Shown piece by piece: positions 35,170 through 46,535 of a stretch of 64,000 bases of DNA. This DNA is from Aphrophora alni. Its lineage: Eukaryota > Arthropoda > Insecta > Hemiptera > Aphrophoridae. The notes under the pieces are model-generated. The model made no database searches, was not told the DNA's origin, and saw nothing but the letters and a program-made list of their open reading frames with translations. The position numbers and the translations under genes were made by a program. Positions within the stretch are counted from its first letter, which is position 1; each line of letters begins with the position of its first letter. Where the stretch lies: positions 28,291,949-28,355,948 of the forward strand of contig OY740774.1 in the NCBI GenBank assembly GCA_963513935.1. The letters are read 5' to 3'.

Positions 35170-35400
35170 AGTTAATCTTAGAGGCAATCTCGAGATATCC
35201 AGCTGGATCTACACCTTTATTCGTGTAGTCTCATTCCCATCCCTCTCATTCATCTTTCCTGTATTGTCTCTTTTGACCAGCTCTTGTTCTCTTCCGATCT
35301 TAACGTTATTAGAGTATTTAAGAAAACAAAATTTTAATTTTTCTATTCTTTTCTTTCTAAGGCGATGATGACTGTGAAGTTTTTCATCTAAAAAAAAACT
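35170..35400 (+). mobile_element. Family A SINE-like repeat, copy 8
   Basis: TCCAGCTGGATCTACACCTT, TATTCGTGTAGTCTCATTCC, CATCTTTCCTGTATTGTCTC, TTTTGACCAGCTCTTGTTCT, TAACGTTATTAGAGTATT and GGCGATGATGACTGTGAAG. The B-box-like region is eroded. Confidence 0.85.
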
Positions 35401-36256
35401 TTAGACTAGATTTGGGATGCCATCAATTAAATTACTCCTCTTTCAGGCAAAAGAGGAAATGAACGGTTTTTCTCTACATATTTATATCCTTCGAGAAATG
35501 CAGGGTCCATCTAAAAAATAACACATGCTAATTGGTACATAATGCTACTATTTACAAAAACATAACAGTATAAAATTTTCAATTATTAAAGTTTTAACAA
35601 ATTCTATTCTTAGCTTATAATATATAACATAAAACATTATCTTCGGGAAAATCGAATCTAACCTAATCTTTTGTTAATAGTGATAATGCATTTTAATTTT
35701 GCAAAATTTTCATTTTTTGGTTTATTGTATTTTATCAGTGGAATGTTGGCTTAGCACTTGGTATCTGTCCCATTCCTTAAAACTTTATAAGCGCCTATTA
35801 TAAAGTATTGCCATTTTCCGCTTTTTTAATCTTTTATTAAAAAAATCATAAAAAATAGTAATTTTATTCAAACCCTTAAAAGACATCATTTTCAGGAAAG
35901 TGCATAGAATTTATCTGTGCATAGAAAAAAAATTAGATTTTACGATTTTTGAGTAAGTATGTCAGGGAAAAAAGGATTTCTAGTCACATAAACGGTTGAC
36001 TGAAGCGCATTGAAGTGTTACCAGATAGAGAGGTGTACAGTACTTGAATTCTGGTCCTAGGCCAACATTATCTCTAGATCCACGGCAGTGTGTCTAGTCG
36101 CTCGACATATGAGTGCCATACCTCGTTATTGTGACATTTTAGACGTGTAAAATGAACAATAGAGTATCATATAACAAATCCACCTTATGGTCTGGATGCC
36201 GAGTCGATTTTGTGTTGGCTGTCGGTTGAGTTACGGCTGCTTGTGATCTTATTGAC
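35401..36256. other. No feature recognised
   Basis: AT-rich; nothing identified before the minisatellite. Confidence 0.4.
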
Positions 36257-37775
36257 AATTTGTTGAGTCGACAATGTAGCGTCATCTCTTCGACCAAGTA
36301 TAGGAGGCCGTCTCCACGTACACTGCTACAGTACTTGAGAACAGTATTGAATATTTGTCGAGTCGACACTGTGGCGTCATGCGTCGATCAAGTGTAGGCA
36401 GCAGCCGCTTTGACTTTTGCCAATCTTGTGTACTGTATTGGACAATTTGTTGAATCGACACTGTGTCGTCATTGTAGAGACCAAATGTAGGGGGCAGGGG
36501 GCTGCCTCAACTTTCACTGTCTCTTATGAATAGTGTTGAAAATTTGTGGAGTCGACACAGTGACATCATTGCGTCGATCCAGTGTCGTCAGCTGCCTTGT
36601 CTTTTGCCGCTTCTTGTTTACAGTATTGGCAATTTGTTGAGTCGACAACGTGACGTCATAGTAGCGACCAAATGTAGGGGGCTGTCTCAACTTTCACTGT
36701 CTCTTATGAATAGTGTTGAAAATTTGTGGAGTCGACACAGTGACATCATTGCGTCGATCCAGTGTCGTCAGCTGCCTTGTCTTTTGCCGCTTCTTGTTTA
36801 CAGTATTGGCAATTTGTTGAGTCGACAACGTGACGTCATAGTAGCGACCAAATGTAGGGGGCTGTCTCAACTTTCACTGTCTCTTATGAATAGTGTTGAA
36901 AATTTGTGGAGTCGACACAGTGACATCATTGCGTCGATCCAGTGTCGTCAGCTGCCTTCTCTTTTGCCGCTTCTTGTTTACAGTATTGGCAATTTGTTGA
37001 ATCGACACCGTGACGTCATTGTAGCGACCAAATGTAGGGGGCTGCCTCAACTTTCACTGTCTCTTATGAATAGTGTTGAAAATTTGTGGAGTCGACACAG
37101 TGACATCATTGCGTCGATCCAGTGTCGGAAGCTGCCTTGTCTTTTGCCGCTTCTTGTTTACAGTATTGGCAATTTGTTGAGTCGACAACGTGACGTCATA
37201 GTAGCGACCAAATGTAGGGGGCTGCCTCAACTTTCACTGTCTCTTATGAATAGTGTTGAAAATTTGTGGAGTCGACACAGTGACATCATTGCGTCGATCC
37301 AGTGTCGTCAGCTGCCTTCTCTTTTGCCGCTTCTTGTTTACAGTATTGGCAATTTGTTGAGTCGACAACGTGACGTCATAGTAGCGACCAAATGTAGGGG
37401 GCTGCCTCAACTTTCACTGTCTCTTATGAATAGTGTTGAAAATTTGTAGAGTTGACACAGTGACATCATTGCGTCGATCCAGTGTCGGAAGCTGCCTTGT
37501 CTTTTGCCGCTTCTTGTTTACAGTATTGGCAATTTGTAGAGTCGACACAGTGACATCATTGCGTCGATCCAGTGTCGGAAGCTGCCTTGTCTTTTGCCGC
37601 TTCTTGTTTACAGTATTGGCAATTTGTAGAGTCGACACAGTGACATCATTGCGTCGATCCAGTGTCGGAAGCTGCCTTGTCTTTTGCCGCTTCTTGTTTA
37701 CAGTATTGGCAATTTGTTGAGTCGACAACGTGACGACGTTGCGTCGACCAGGTGTATTCTGCCGCTTTGCCTGTA
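36257..37775. repeat. Minisatellite of 90-bp monomers in 180-bp dimers
   Basis: Two monomer types share AATTTGTNGAGTCGACA and alternate. Type A (first 36541-36630) continues GTGACATCATTGCGTCGATC and ends CAGTATTGGC. Type B (36631-36720) continues GTGACGTCATAGTAGCGACC and ends GAATAGTGTTGAA. Five AB dimers occupy 36541-37440, then three consecutive A monomers (37441-37710) and a partial unit. More diverged monomers at 36257, 36351 and 36444 mark the left edge. Central copies are almost identical, so homogenisation is recent. Both periods are multiples of three, so a 307-codon frame (36526-37449) and several others stay open; these are by-products rather than genes. TGACGTCA occurs once per B unit and GTCGAC once per monomer. 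Confidence 0.95.
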
Positions 37776-38090
37776 ACGATTGCAAGAAGCAATATATAGG
37801 GCAAACTGGAAGATCTTTCAAAACCAGATTTAAAGAACATATCCCAAACAGAAATTACAACAACAAAAAGAACACCTGAAATATACAGAACACCTAATGG
37901 AATCAGGCCACAGTTAGACTAATATAGAAAAGATTTAAAAGATTATAAATAAATACTCCAAAGGGCCAATTATTAATGTTTTGGAGACATTCTAATTATG
38001 TATAAACACACAAAAGCAGATCCAGCCACATTATTAAATGAAAATACATTATGTTGAACTAACACAATTTTCGACAAAATTATTCATATA
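37751..38090 (+). pseudogene. Penelope-like element 3' end with GIY-YIG endonuclease
   Basis: Frame 1 from 37751: GVFCRFACNDC, then KKQYIGQTGRSFKTRFKEHI, then a stop at 37877. This is the Cys-x2-Cys plus GIY-YIG start of the C-terminal endonuclease of Penelope-like retroelements; YIG is encoded at 37793-37801. After a frameshift KYTEHLMESGHS follows (37879-37914), then, in broken frames, I-K-DLK, IYKHTKADPATLLNENTL and FDKII near 38069-38083, which fit the usual tail (EHLLETGHS..IE, E-IYKH-K..LLNEQ). The reverse transcriptase is missing. The 5' boundary is the last minisatellite monomer, with no gap. It is dead as a gene. Confidence 0.85.
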
Positions 38091-41000
38091 GAACTGTATC
38101 AATTCAAAACATACAACTACAGTACTGATAAATAGAACCAGTATCGATTAGGTCATGAACACGAACACACGTGTTTTCTACAGTATATAAAATCATAACC
38201 GTCGTGTGTATATGTTTTATTTTGAACAAGTGACAGGGATTAAACCATTGCTAGAAGAAATAACATTAAAGAGGTTTCATAATGCCTGAATAATTGATAA
38301 TAGGGGAAAAGTTGTAAACACTCGAAAAAACAAAGAAGGACTGTGAGCTATGAAGAAGGTGACAAAGCTAAGGAAAATAAGTTATTGCATAACCAGTCCA
38401 GCAGGGCTATCGGTGATCAAATACAACAGTTCCGCAACCTCTTCGTAATTTTAAACCTGTTATACGTATTAACTCCAAACTTTTTGGCAGTTATATTGGC
38501 GAAATTCTGCATCGTTTATGGATATGAATGAATTACATCTTATTTGGTTGGGGGGGGGGGGGTTGCAAATCATTTTTTTAAAAATACCAACCCCTATTGA
38601 GTCATACCTCATTTTAAAACCATCGTTGAGGCGAGAAAATTGGTGTAAAATAAACCCCTCTCCGATACTCCAATTCAAAATGGCGGAGACAAGAAGTTCA
38701 AATTTTTCTACGTATTGTATTCATGCACGTTCGTAATAAGAAAGTTACCTTAAAAATCGATAACTGTAAGCATCGGTGCTGACTTTCTCCCTGAATCTAA
38801 CGTAATAAAGTCGGAGCTTTTTTCAAGTCAACAAATAGAAATACTTTTACTTGATTTTTGATGATCGGGGTGAGCTTTTAGATTATACTGATTTTTTTAT
38901 TGAAAAAATATTAAAAATAATCAGGAAAAAGTGACATAATAAAGTACTTGCAACATTGAAATTTAATAGCTACGGTGTTATTGAGATTCACTTTTTTAAG
39001 TTTTAAAATTGGAATTCAGAGGACGTTGGAGTTTATCACAGCATGTTCACTAGAACTGTCTATTTGGTTACGGGCTAATTTGACGTGGGAGCAGTAAACT
39101 GGATTCATTTTCCTGCCACTCGATATAAGATGCCAAGATTACTCTTACGTGGAGATTTAAACACTTTCACTGTATGGCGATTAATATATTATCTGGAAGG
39201 AAAATCCTAGCGTAAGTGTTGAAACTAGTTGCGATGTAGTTGAAAGGTTTACCAGATTCTGTATCGAGTAGTTTGATTGGATCCCAGGATTTGTAGAACA
39301 AGCACGGCTAGAGCCATAGTCTCTCAGTACAATAGTGATGATAATCACTGCAACTTTGTTCTTTGCCGTATATGTGTAACATGTACAGCAGTCTGCTTTT
39401 GACTGATTGAGCAGAAGAGGGAGAATGAAATGGGTAGGGAGTGGGGGAACTTTCATATCACATCAGGTAAATTGTTGTCCAACAATAGTAAATACTGGTT
39501 AGGTATTACTAGGGTCGAGTTGTTATTCCCAGTAGTAGCTACTACGTTAGTTTCAAAATGACTTCATCCCCTCGTTTTGAGAATGTATTACTTTTATTCA
39601 TTTTAACCATTACCTGACTACACAGCCGTGTAACACTGCCTCTATTGGTTGTTATTCTTCATAATTATCATTAAAATTCCAGTTACTCTTAAAACCAATC
39701 AGAAACAACGAAATTTTCCAGAAATATTAAACCGGGAAAGGGACGCTATGACCTCAGTAAGTTAGACTATACGATGAAAGAGATGGAAATAGCATAGAAG
39801 AGAGAGAGAGGGAGATAGAGTCTGCATCCATTCAAAAAGCCGTTTACTTCACATTTATCACTCTTTTGACAAAAGTAATTTCAGTTCCGTGTGATAAATA
39901 TGATGTACGAGTTTCAGCGGAAGTGACGTCAGAAGAGCAACATCCCTGTTCGCCAGGTGACTAGAAATATGACCTAATTCATGAATAAAACTGGGAAATG
40001 ATAAAAGGTTGCAGTCGCCATTTTGTAGTTTTGTATTTTAAAATAAAAATGCAGATTAGTTGGTTATTACAGTAATTGACGAGGTTAGGGCAATAAAGAG
40101 ATATAAATTGTCTTTTGATTTAGTTGGAATTGCATCGTAACTCTAAACATTATATACTCGTGTAAACCTATATTTTATTATATAAGTCCATGTAAACTCA
40201 CGTTGTAATATGATTTGTTTAAGAGCTTTCAAAAGTTGTTGAAATTAATTATTTAACTCTAAAATCAAAATTAAGCTGAAATCAAACATTTTGAGTAATT
40301 TATTAAATAACCGTTATCACTCTAAAAGTACTTATTTGAATGAATTTTTTTTCACACTTTTAGGGACCGATTTCACATTCTAAAATGTTTATTTTACATA
40401 TTTTCAAGCAGATTGTCTAAATTTATCGCAAGAATTTAGTGTTTTTATTTCGATTAGTAGCTTAATTTCCGTTCTAGGTGTGGGAATTCTTCAATTTCAC
40501 CAATTTTTCCTAGTTAATAATTCCCAAATGGTTGCATTTTAAAAATTACTAATAATAAAATCATCTTAAAATGATGTGGGTTTTATATAGAAGTTTGTAG
40601 TAAAATATATAGGCGTACATTTGAAAATTTGGCGTCACACCCTGGGGGGGGGGAGGGTCCACTTTTGACGAGGAAAACTTTGTTTTATACGGCAAGATCG
40701 TTGCATTTGCCGTATAACTTATCGCTTATACAAACTCTCTTACTAGCTCATCCCCAAAAGTATAATAGTCAAATATGTGAGCTCAATAAAAAATATTTTA
40801 TATATTGAAATAATGGCCCAAACTTGTATCACTTGTGTTTGATTCACATTGTTATAATCTATTTTGAGATAATTTGTACTTTAGCCTTGTGACAGGTACT
40901 ACTAACTGAGTTATAAAAACAATGGGGGAGGGTGGGGTGAATATCTGTTAAATTGTTGGTATACTAAATTTTATTAATCTGGATTAGTACGGTTTGAACA

Positions 41001-41749
41001 TAACTTAAGGCCACGAACGGAAACATCAATTTAAAAAAAATTTAACGAGGAAGGTTTAAAATAAACATTTCCCCAATAAAATAAATATGGAAATTTTGAC
41101 ATAAGATATAACTTGCTCTTTAATATTATATACATTTGAGAATGTAAAACGGGAAGGAATGTTCGTCGTACATTAGGTATTAACTTTGTCTAAGAAGTAA
41201 GTTAAACGAAATTAATTCTTACTCGCAACTCGTGTTTAAAACACGACTAACACATTTTTAATTCACGGTTACATTTTACATAATGTACTTCGGTTTTCAT
41301 CGGATGTGTTCGGTAAACGACGCAGGTGTTTTTAGACGCTTAATCCAACTTAACCAAACTTTTTGCTACGAGGGTGTCACGTAAATCGGGAGCTTAACAC
41401 ATCAAAATGTTTTTAAAGAAATTTATGAATACGTTACTTTGAAAATCCTTTGTTTTATACGTTTTATTCTTTACGTCACTCTAATATTATTTCCGTTATT
41501 TATTTTCATTCTCATAAATACCAACACGTCATCTTCTACAGAGTGTCTTTAAATTTCTTATCTCCATATTTTTTTTCTCAATTGTTTGTATCTCGATTTC
41601 AGACTAAATTCGTTTAGTATTAACACAGTTGATTTTTCTACTGAAAGTATGCTGTGACCGTTTCGTCTTCACAGTGTCTTCAGACTTTGCATATTGCCAC
41701 TATGGTCGAGCCATTGGCCAACCTTTATGCCGTAGTGAAGCGTGCCCCG
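38091..41749. other. No gene recognised
   Basis: AT-rich, with G runs at 38550-38562 (13) and 40644-40653 (10) and a GAGA patch at 39798-39812. Short frames here (62-91 codons) carry no motif. No interspersed family was recognised. Confidence 0.4.
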
Positions 41750-42200
41750 ACGTGGAGGGAAGTCTTCTACCTCGTTGAGTATTGGACATTTGGCTTATTA
41801 ATTTCCCTGTTAAAGTTTGCTTCATCTGAGAAGGGAATGGTTGAAACAAAACCTGAGTCGTTCATAGTACATTCACAGAACTGCACCATCCAATCAGAAT
41901 CATCTTCAGTCAAATTCTGCAGGATGTTCAACATGTAGCGGTGCCACTTGCTTCCATGCAAAATGCGGAGCACGCTTCTTGAATGATTCCGAATTTTGAG
42001 GAGAGTTGCTAGGTTCTTTATTTGGATAATCGGATTCCTGTGACAATACTGCCAGCATTATCGTTGAAGTTTCTTCGCGTGTTGCGCTTTTTAGACGTTC
42101 AGATTTGTGTTGGTCTCTAACTGGGCCCGTATTCGTAAATGTATGAATCAGTTTGGTTTGGCCAGTGTCGTGAGTAATTTTTGTTTCATGCATTTCGTTA
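41750..42200 (-). pseudogene. Second mariner-like transposase fragment
   Basis: Minus strand: IHTFTNTGPVRDQHKSERLK followed by SATREETS near 42060-42160 matches the TGSV-D-x-x-SGRP..T-EE linker. Near 41770-41970 an open stretch has VLRILHGSKWHRYMLN in the form LRILHGSKWHRYML, then LTEDDSDWMVQFCEC, FVSTIPFSDEANF and REINKPNVQYS. These fit mariner LxRILxxxKWHPYKLQ, L-EDDPDRR-EFCEW, FSDEAxFxxNGxVNKQN-RYW. FSDEA holds the first catalytic Asp. The two parts are in different frames, and everything after the first Asp is gone, so it is a truncated dead copy. Its sequence differs from the 25310-26170 copy, indicating another mariner lineage. Confidence 0.8.
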
Positions 42201-43824
42201 AACGGTTACACCACGTGATGAGTGGTAACATTTTCATCCAAAAGGATTATTTATGTCAATGCGATCATCCTATGTTAATGGTATTTCTACCGACAAAACA
42301 GTGAACGTGAATGAACATAACCTGCTACCAAACTAATTTGTAAGTTAAATTAATGGAATACGAAACAAAAAGCATTGTAATCAGATGTTAAGCAATAGCT
42401 TAATCAGCAGTAAACAGATATTAATCAAATTTGTGAAGAAAATAAACATATATATCACCATTTGTATGGAGGCTTGTGTTCACCCTCTGTATATATGTAT
42501 AATATAATAAGAAATGTATAACGCTCATACAAAATACATTTAAAACAATCTTTTTTAAATTAACGAACCACAGCAAAGTACGCGTATTACGCTTGTTTAT
42601 AATAAAATAATAAACTAAAAATCGGTTATTTATCATACATACTATTTATTCTCCGAGTGACAAGTGCTCATTGACTTGAAAAGTTTCATCTTCAAGTACA
42701 ATTTACATTTACAGAATACAAACCTAAGTTAAATGACCTATACAAATAACACTTAGTCATAAGTCACACTTATTCAACCGTACCAACAACACTTCGTCAA
42801 CACTCATATTTATTCAAGACAAATCCGGCATTTCAAAACAAAAACAACCCTTCTGCTAAAACATATGGAAATGTTATAGGCGGGTAATTTATCAAGAAGA
42901 GGGAAGCAAAGCCATTATTCTCCGTGACATTTATTCAAAGATATGTTAAATTTTATGTTTGCTTAATTGTGCCTTGTCAAAGTTTTAGACAATCTTCTTG
43001 GAGTCAAGTCTTTGAAGTAGGATGTGTTTGCAGAACAAGGCTTAGAGTTGTTACGCTTAGAGGCGATTATTCTAAAATAGATTTGTAAAGTCATGTTACG
43101 CAGTCATTTGGGTAATATTTTGAAATTGTACATTATAGTCGCATTGAAAAAGTGTCAGATTAATAATTATAAGTTTTGTGAAATATCAAATTTGGAGGAA
43201 AGCGAGCGGTTGCATAGCGTAACTTAATTAACGAAACCTTAAATGAAACGAAATATGAATACATAAAAGATGAATATCCAAACGAAAGTGCAGTACGTTT
43301 TGTGACTTGCAAAGTTTGAATCTATGACTCTTGTCCAACATGAGTAAACTTCATTCTTAAACACTGGGATGGGAGAAAATTCACGTACCGTAATTTTTTT
43401 GTATATTTACAGTAGGTTGGCTGCACTATTAAAGTACATTCATGTAGTATCTTATAGGTATACAATAAACAAAGGTACTGTATGTTGAATGTATAGCAAT
43501 AAACTCCTCCCCCCCCACCATACTTGACAAGCAAAGCTATATTGAAAGGATTGGTGTGAGAAGTATTACAGATTAATGGGAAAGAATTAGATGGCGTAAC
43601 TCTGTGATGCACATAAGTTGTTCTTTAGTTTGTTATAGATCTATAGAATAAACTGTTGCGTTTCACGCTGGTTGTAAGACGTTCATTGTTAGTTGTTGTT
43701 TTTGTTTTTTTCTTCTTTTAATGAATGTATTATTGGATAAACCACTCACCCGTCCTAGAATAAAGCACTTTTTAAATATTTATTATCTAGTATATTTTTG
43801 TGTGTGTGTTATTTTAAACATTTA
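42201..43824. other. No feature recognised
   Basis: AT-rich; C8 run at 43509-43516. The 96-codon minus frame at 43322-43612 has no motif. Confidence 0.4.
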
Positions 43825-44085
43825 AACCCTCAGGGTGAGTTTAGAAGCGGGATTACCGAGGGACCCTAACTGGATCTATATCTTTTTATCATCTTGGTTT
43901 AGATCTTTCTCTTTCCTATCTGGTCTCCCTCTGGTCGCTCTTAACCAACTTTTGTTGCATTCTGACCCCGACGCTATTAGAGTATTCCAGGCTAGGGAAT
44001 TTTTTATTTTATGTTCTTTTTTTATAAGGCGATTATGACAGAGAGGTTTTGGGGCTTTATACAACAAGGGGAAAAGTACAAGTAA
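43825..44085 (+). mobile_element. Family A SINE-like repeat, copy 9
   Basis: GCGGGATTACCGAGGGACCC, TAACTGGATCTATATC, TTGGTTTAGATC, TTTCCTATCTGGTCTCCC, TTAACCAACTTTTGTTGC, TGACCCCGACGCTATTAGAG, TATTCCAGGCTAGGG, ATAAGGCGATTATGACAGAG and ATACAACAAGGGGAAAAG, reaching slightly further 3' than most copies. Confidence 0.85.
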
Positions 44086-46314
44086 AGGAATCTAAGGAGC
44101 ATATTTCCAATAGCTGTAAATTAATTTTTGGGGAAAAAAACTTAATGTTTATCAATACAAACAAATTGTAACAAAATTGTATTAATTTCTGAGTTCGATT
44201 CAAGCATTTATAAAGGTAGAATGAGGTTAATTTAGACTATGTAAAAAAAATAAAATAAAAATTGCATGTTAAATTGGATGTCCACCTACTGTACTAGAAT
44301 TTAGTGCTGCTGATTATTGACTAATTTTTAGTTTACATTATAATAATTTTACTTTATATCAACAACTCTATTCCCCGCAGAAAATGTCTTTATGCAGCAT
44401 TGTATATAGTTTTTAAAGCTGTATAAAATAACTATTGTAGGTACTTTGTACGACTTACAGTAAATAGTTACCCTTCAAAATGTTTTCAGATTTGTAAAAT
44501 CGTTCTTCATTATGAAGATTCAATCTACAGAGCCCACATATTAAATCTGACAACAATGGGAATTTCAACCACAAATTGGTAGACATTTTACAGTCTGTGG
44601 CGGTGTTGCCAGATAGATCGCATTAACTATTATATCTCTATTAGTAATCCTGTAACAGATTGGAACTTGTTTTTGTTAGTTGCTCTCAAGAAAGGCAGTT
44701 ACAAGAAATACAAGATTCATTGAGGAGGAAAATTAAGTGTACCCCTATTATAGATACAACATGGTTATCCTAAGTTCTCTAATGACTTGGTCCATAATTT
44801 AAACAACTTTAACTCATACCAACTCACAGAATTCGACATTTCCTTTCTTTCAGTTATATTACTGTGAAATTACGTATCATATTTCTGTCAAAGAAAGTAT
44901 TTTGATAACGAAATAATTCAATATATTCCTTTTTACTTAACCAGTATAAAAAGATTTGGGTAAGTTTGGAAATAGCAAAACTCCATTTTTTTACTGATCT
45001 TCACGTTTTTTGTTCTCAGAAAACAGAAAAAGTGATTTACTACAAAACGTCCGTTGCCGTTGTCGTGTGTAAACTTTGCTGCATTGTCTCGTCTTGCGGC
45101 ATCTTCGGACCACTATGTATATTGATTTTAAATAAATAAAATATTTCACACAAAACGTAAAACTGCTTGAAAACTAAAATTTTCATTTTCATAATTAAAT
45201 AATACAGTTTTAGGCAGCTACTGAGCTCTTGGTTTCTTTGTATGAGTACATTTTTACAGTAATTTTGACATTTAAAAGGTGAAACTTAACATTGGCCTCT
45301 CTGGAACACAATAGAAATATATATAATAAAGATAACCTTTCTTAGATCTACTTGTTTAACCTCAAAAGTCTGGGTTATTCCAATGATTCAGCTGTTATTC
45401 AATTTGTAAAATTTGTTGTCTTGGTAACGAAGGTAGAAATAGTTTAAACTATCAAGAAACTGATTGCTGATTTGTAAGTTCCTGATTTTTAATTTGGAAA
45501 CAATCGGAATATTTGACTCAAGTTAGAAGTTAAAAATTCATCACCTAAATGTTATCGAGTTTAAAGTACGTGTACAAAATCGTAATGATCTGTCAATAAT
45601 TGTCGATATAGTTTAGTTGGTTACATTTCGATTTTAACCATTTGTCAAGGGTGCTCCACTCCAGTTAATATTTAATTTTAATGTCACCTCTAATTATTTT
45701 CACATTCATTTTCCTTTTAAATTTATTTAACCTACTCTTAAGTCTTTAGATATAACTTAATTTGTGGCACAAGATAATTATCGTCGTTGACTGTAACAAC
45801 CCATAGCGACTGTCAAGTGAATTTGATTACGTCTAATTTTAATTCAATTACACGTAATTGTGGTCGTAGTAAATGTTTACAACAGCGGTAAACCAATATT
45901 AATTAAACTGTGGAATTATATTGTTTTCAAATGTAATAGAGCTCTGCGGACTGTGAATTCAATTGTTTCATTTTCCCAAGCTGTCGATTCAACCCCTCCA
46001 TATTCTCTACTAATTGGTGCTATGCTTTGGTTTCACGTATTGTGTAAGAATTTCTAAGCTTGAGGGAGTGTAATTTGCATGGGCAAACACTTTGGAACCC
46101 TTAGTTGAAGTTTAAACTTCCAGATTTAGAAACCAATATTTATCTGTTGGAGTTGCCCAAGTGAAGCGAGATCCTGTTTTAACGCACATAGTTTTTTATT
46201 TAGTACTCGTTTTTTTTTTTTTATTATTAAGGAGTTACGGCCAAACAAGTGCACCACCAGATATGAATGAAGTTTAGGAATGAAGATTCATTGCAAATGG
46301 TCAGAGCGATTTAT
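44086..46314. other. No gene recognised
   Basis: AT-rich. At 45060-45110 the minus strand reads GAAGATGCCGCAAGACG, a worn form of the hammerhead-type GAAGATG..CGAAAC motif. Nothing else was named. Confidence 0.4.
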
Positions 46315-46535
46315 TTTTCATCTAAAAATTTCTCTCGGTGATCATCGTTTTATAACTCCTAGCCCTCGAATACTCTAATAGCTTCAGGGCCGGAATAGAG
46401 TAAGATTTGGTTCGAGAGAAACCCTGATAGGAAAGATGAAAGACCGGAATTTAACCCAAGATTATATGAATAAAAAGTAGATTTAGCTTTGTTCCTTCTA
46501 GGTCGCCAAGCCTGCACTCACTATAAATAAGTTCC
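46315..46535 (-). mobile_element. Family A SINE-like repeat, copy 10
   Basis: CTCCTAGCCCTCGAATACTC, TAATAGCTTCAGGGCCGG, CCCTGATAGGAAAGATGAAA, TTTAACCCAAGATTATATG, AGATTTAGCTTTGTTCC and CACTCACTATAAATA: nearly full-length in minus orientation. Confidence 0.85.

Noticed and set aside
36257..37775. CRISPR-like regular repeats
   Set aside because: Units are contiguous 90-bp monomers with no unique spacers, and the sequence is eukaryotic.
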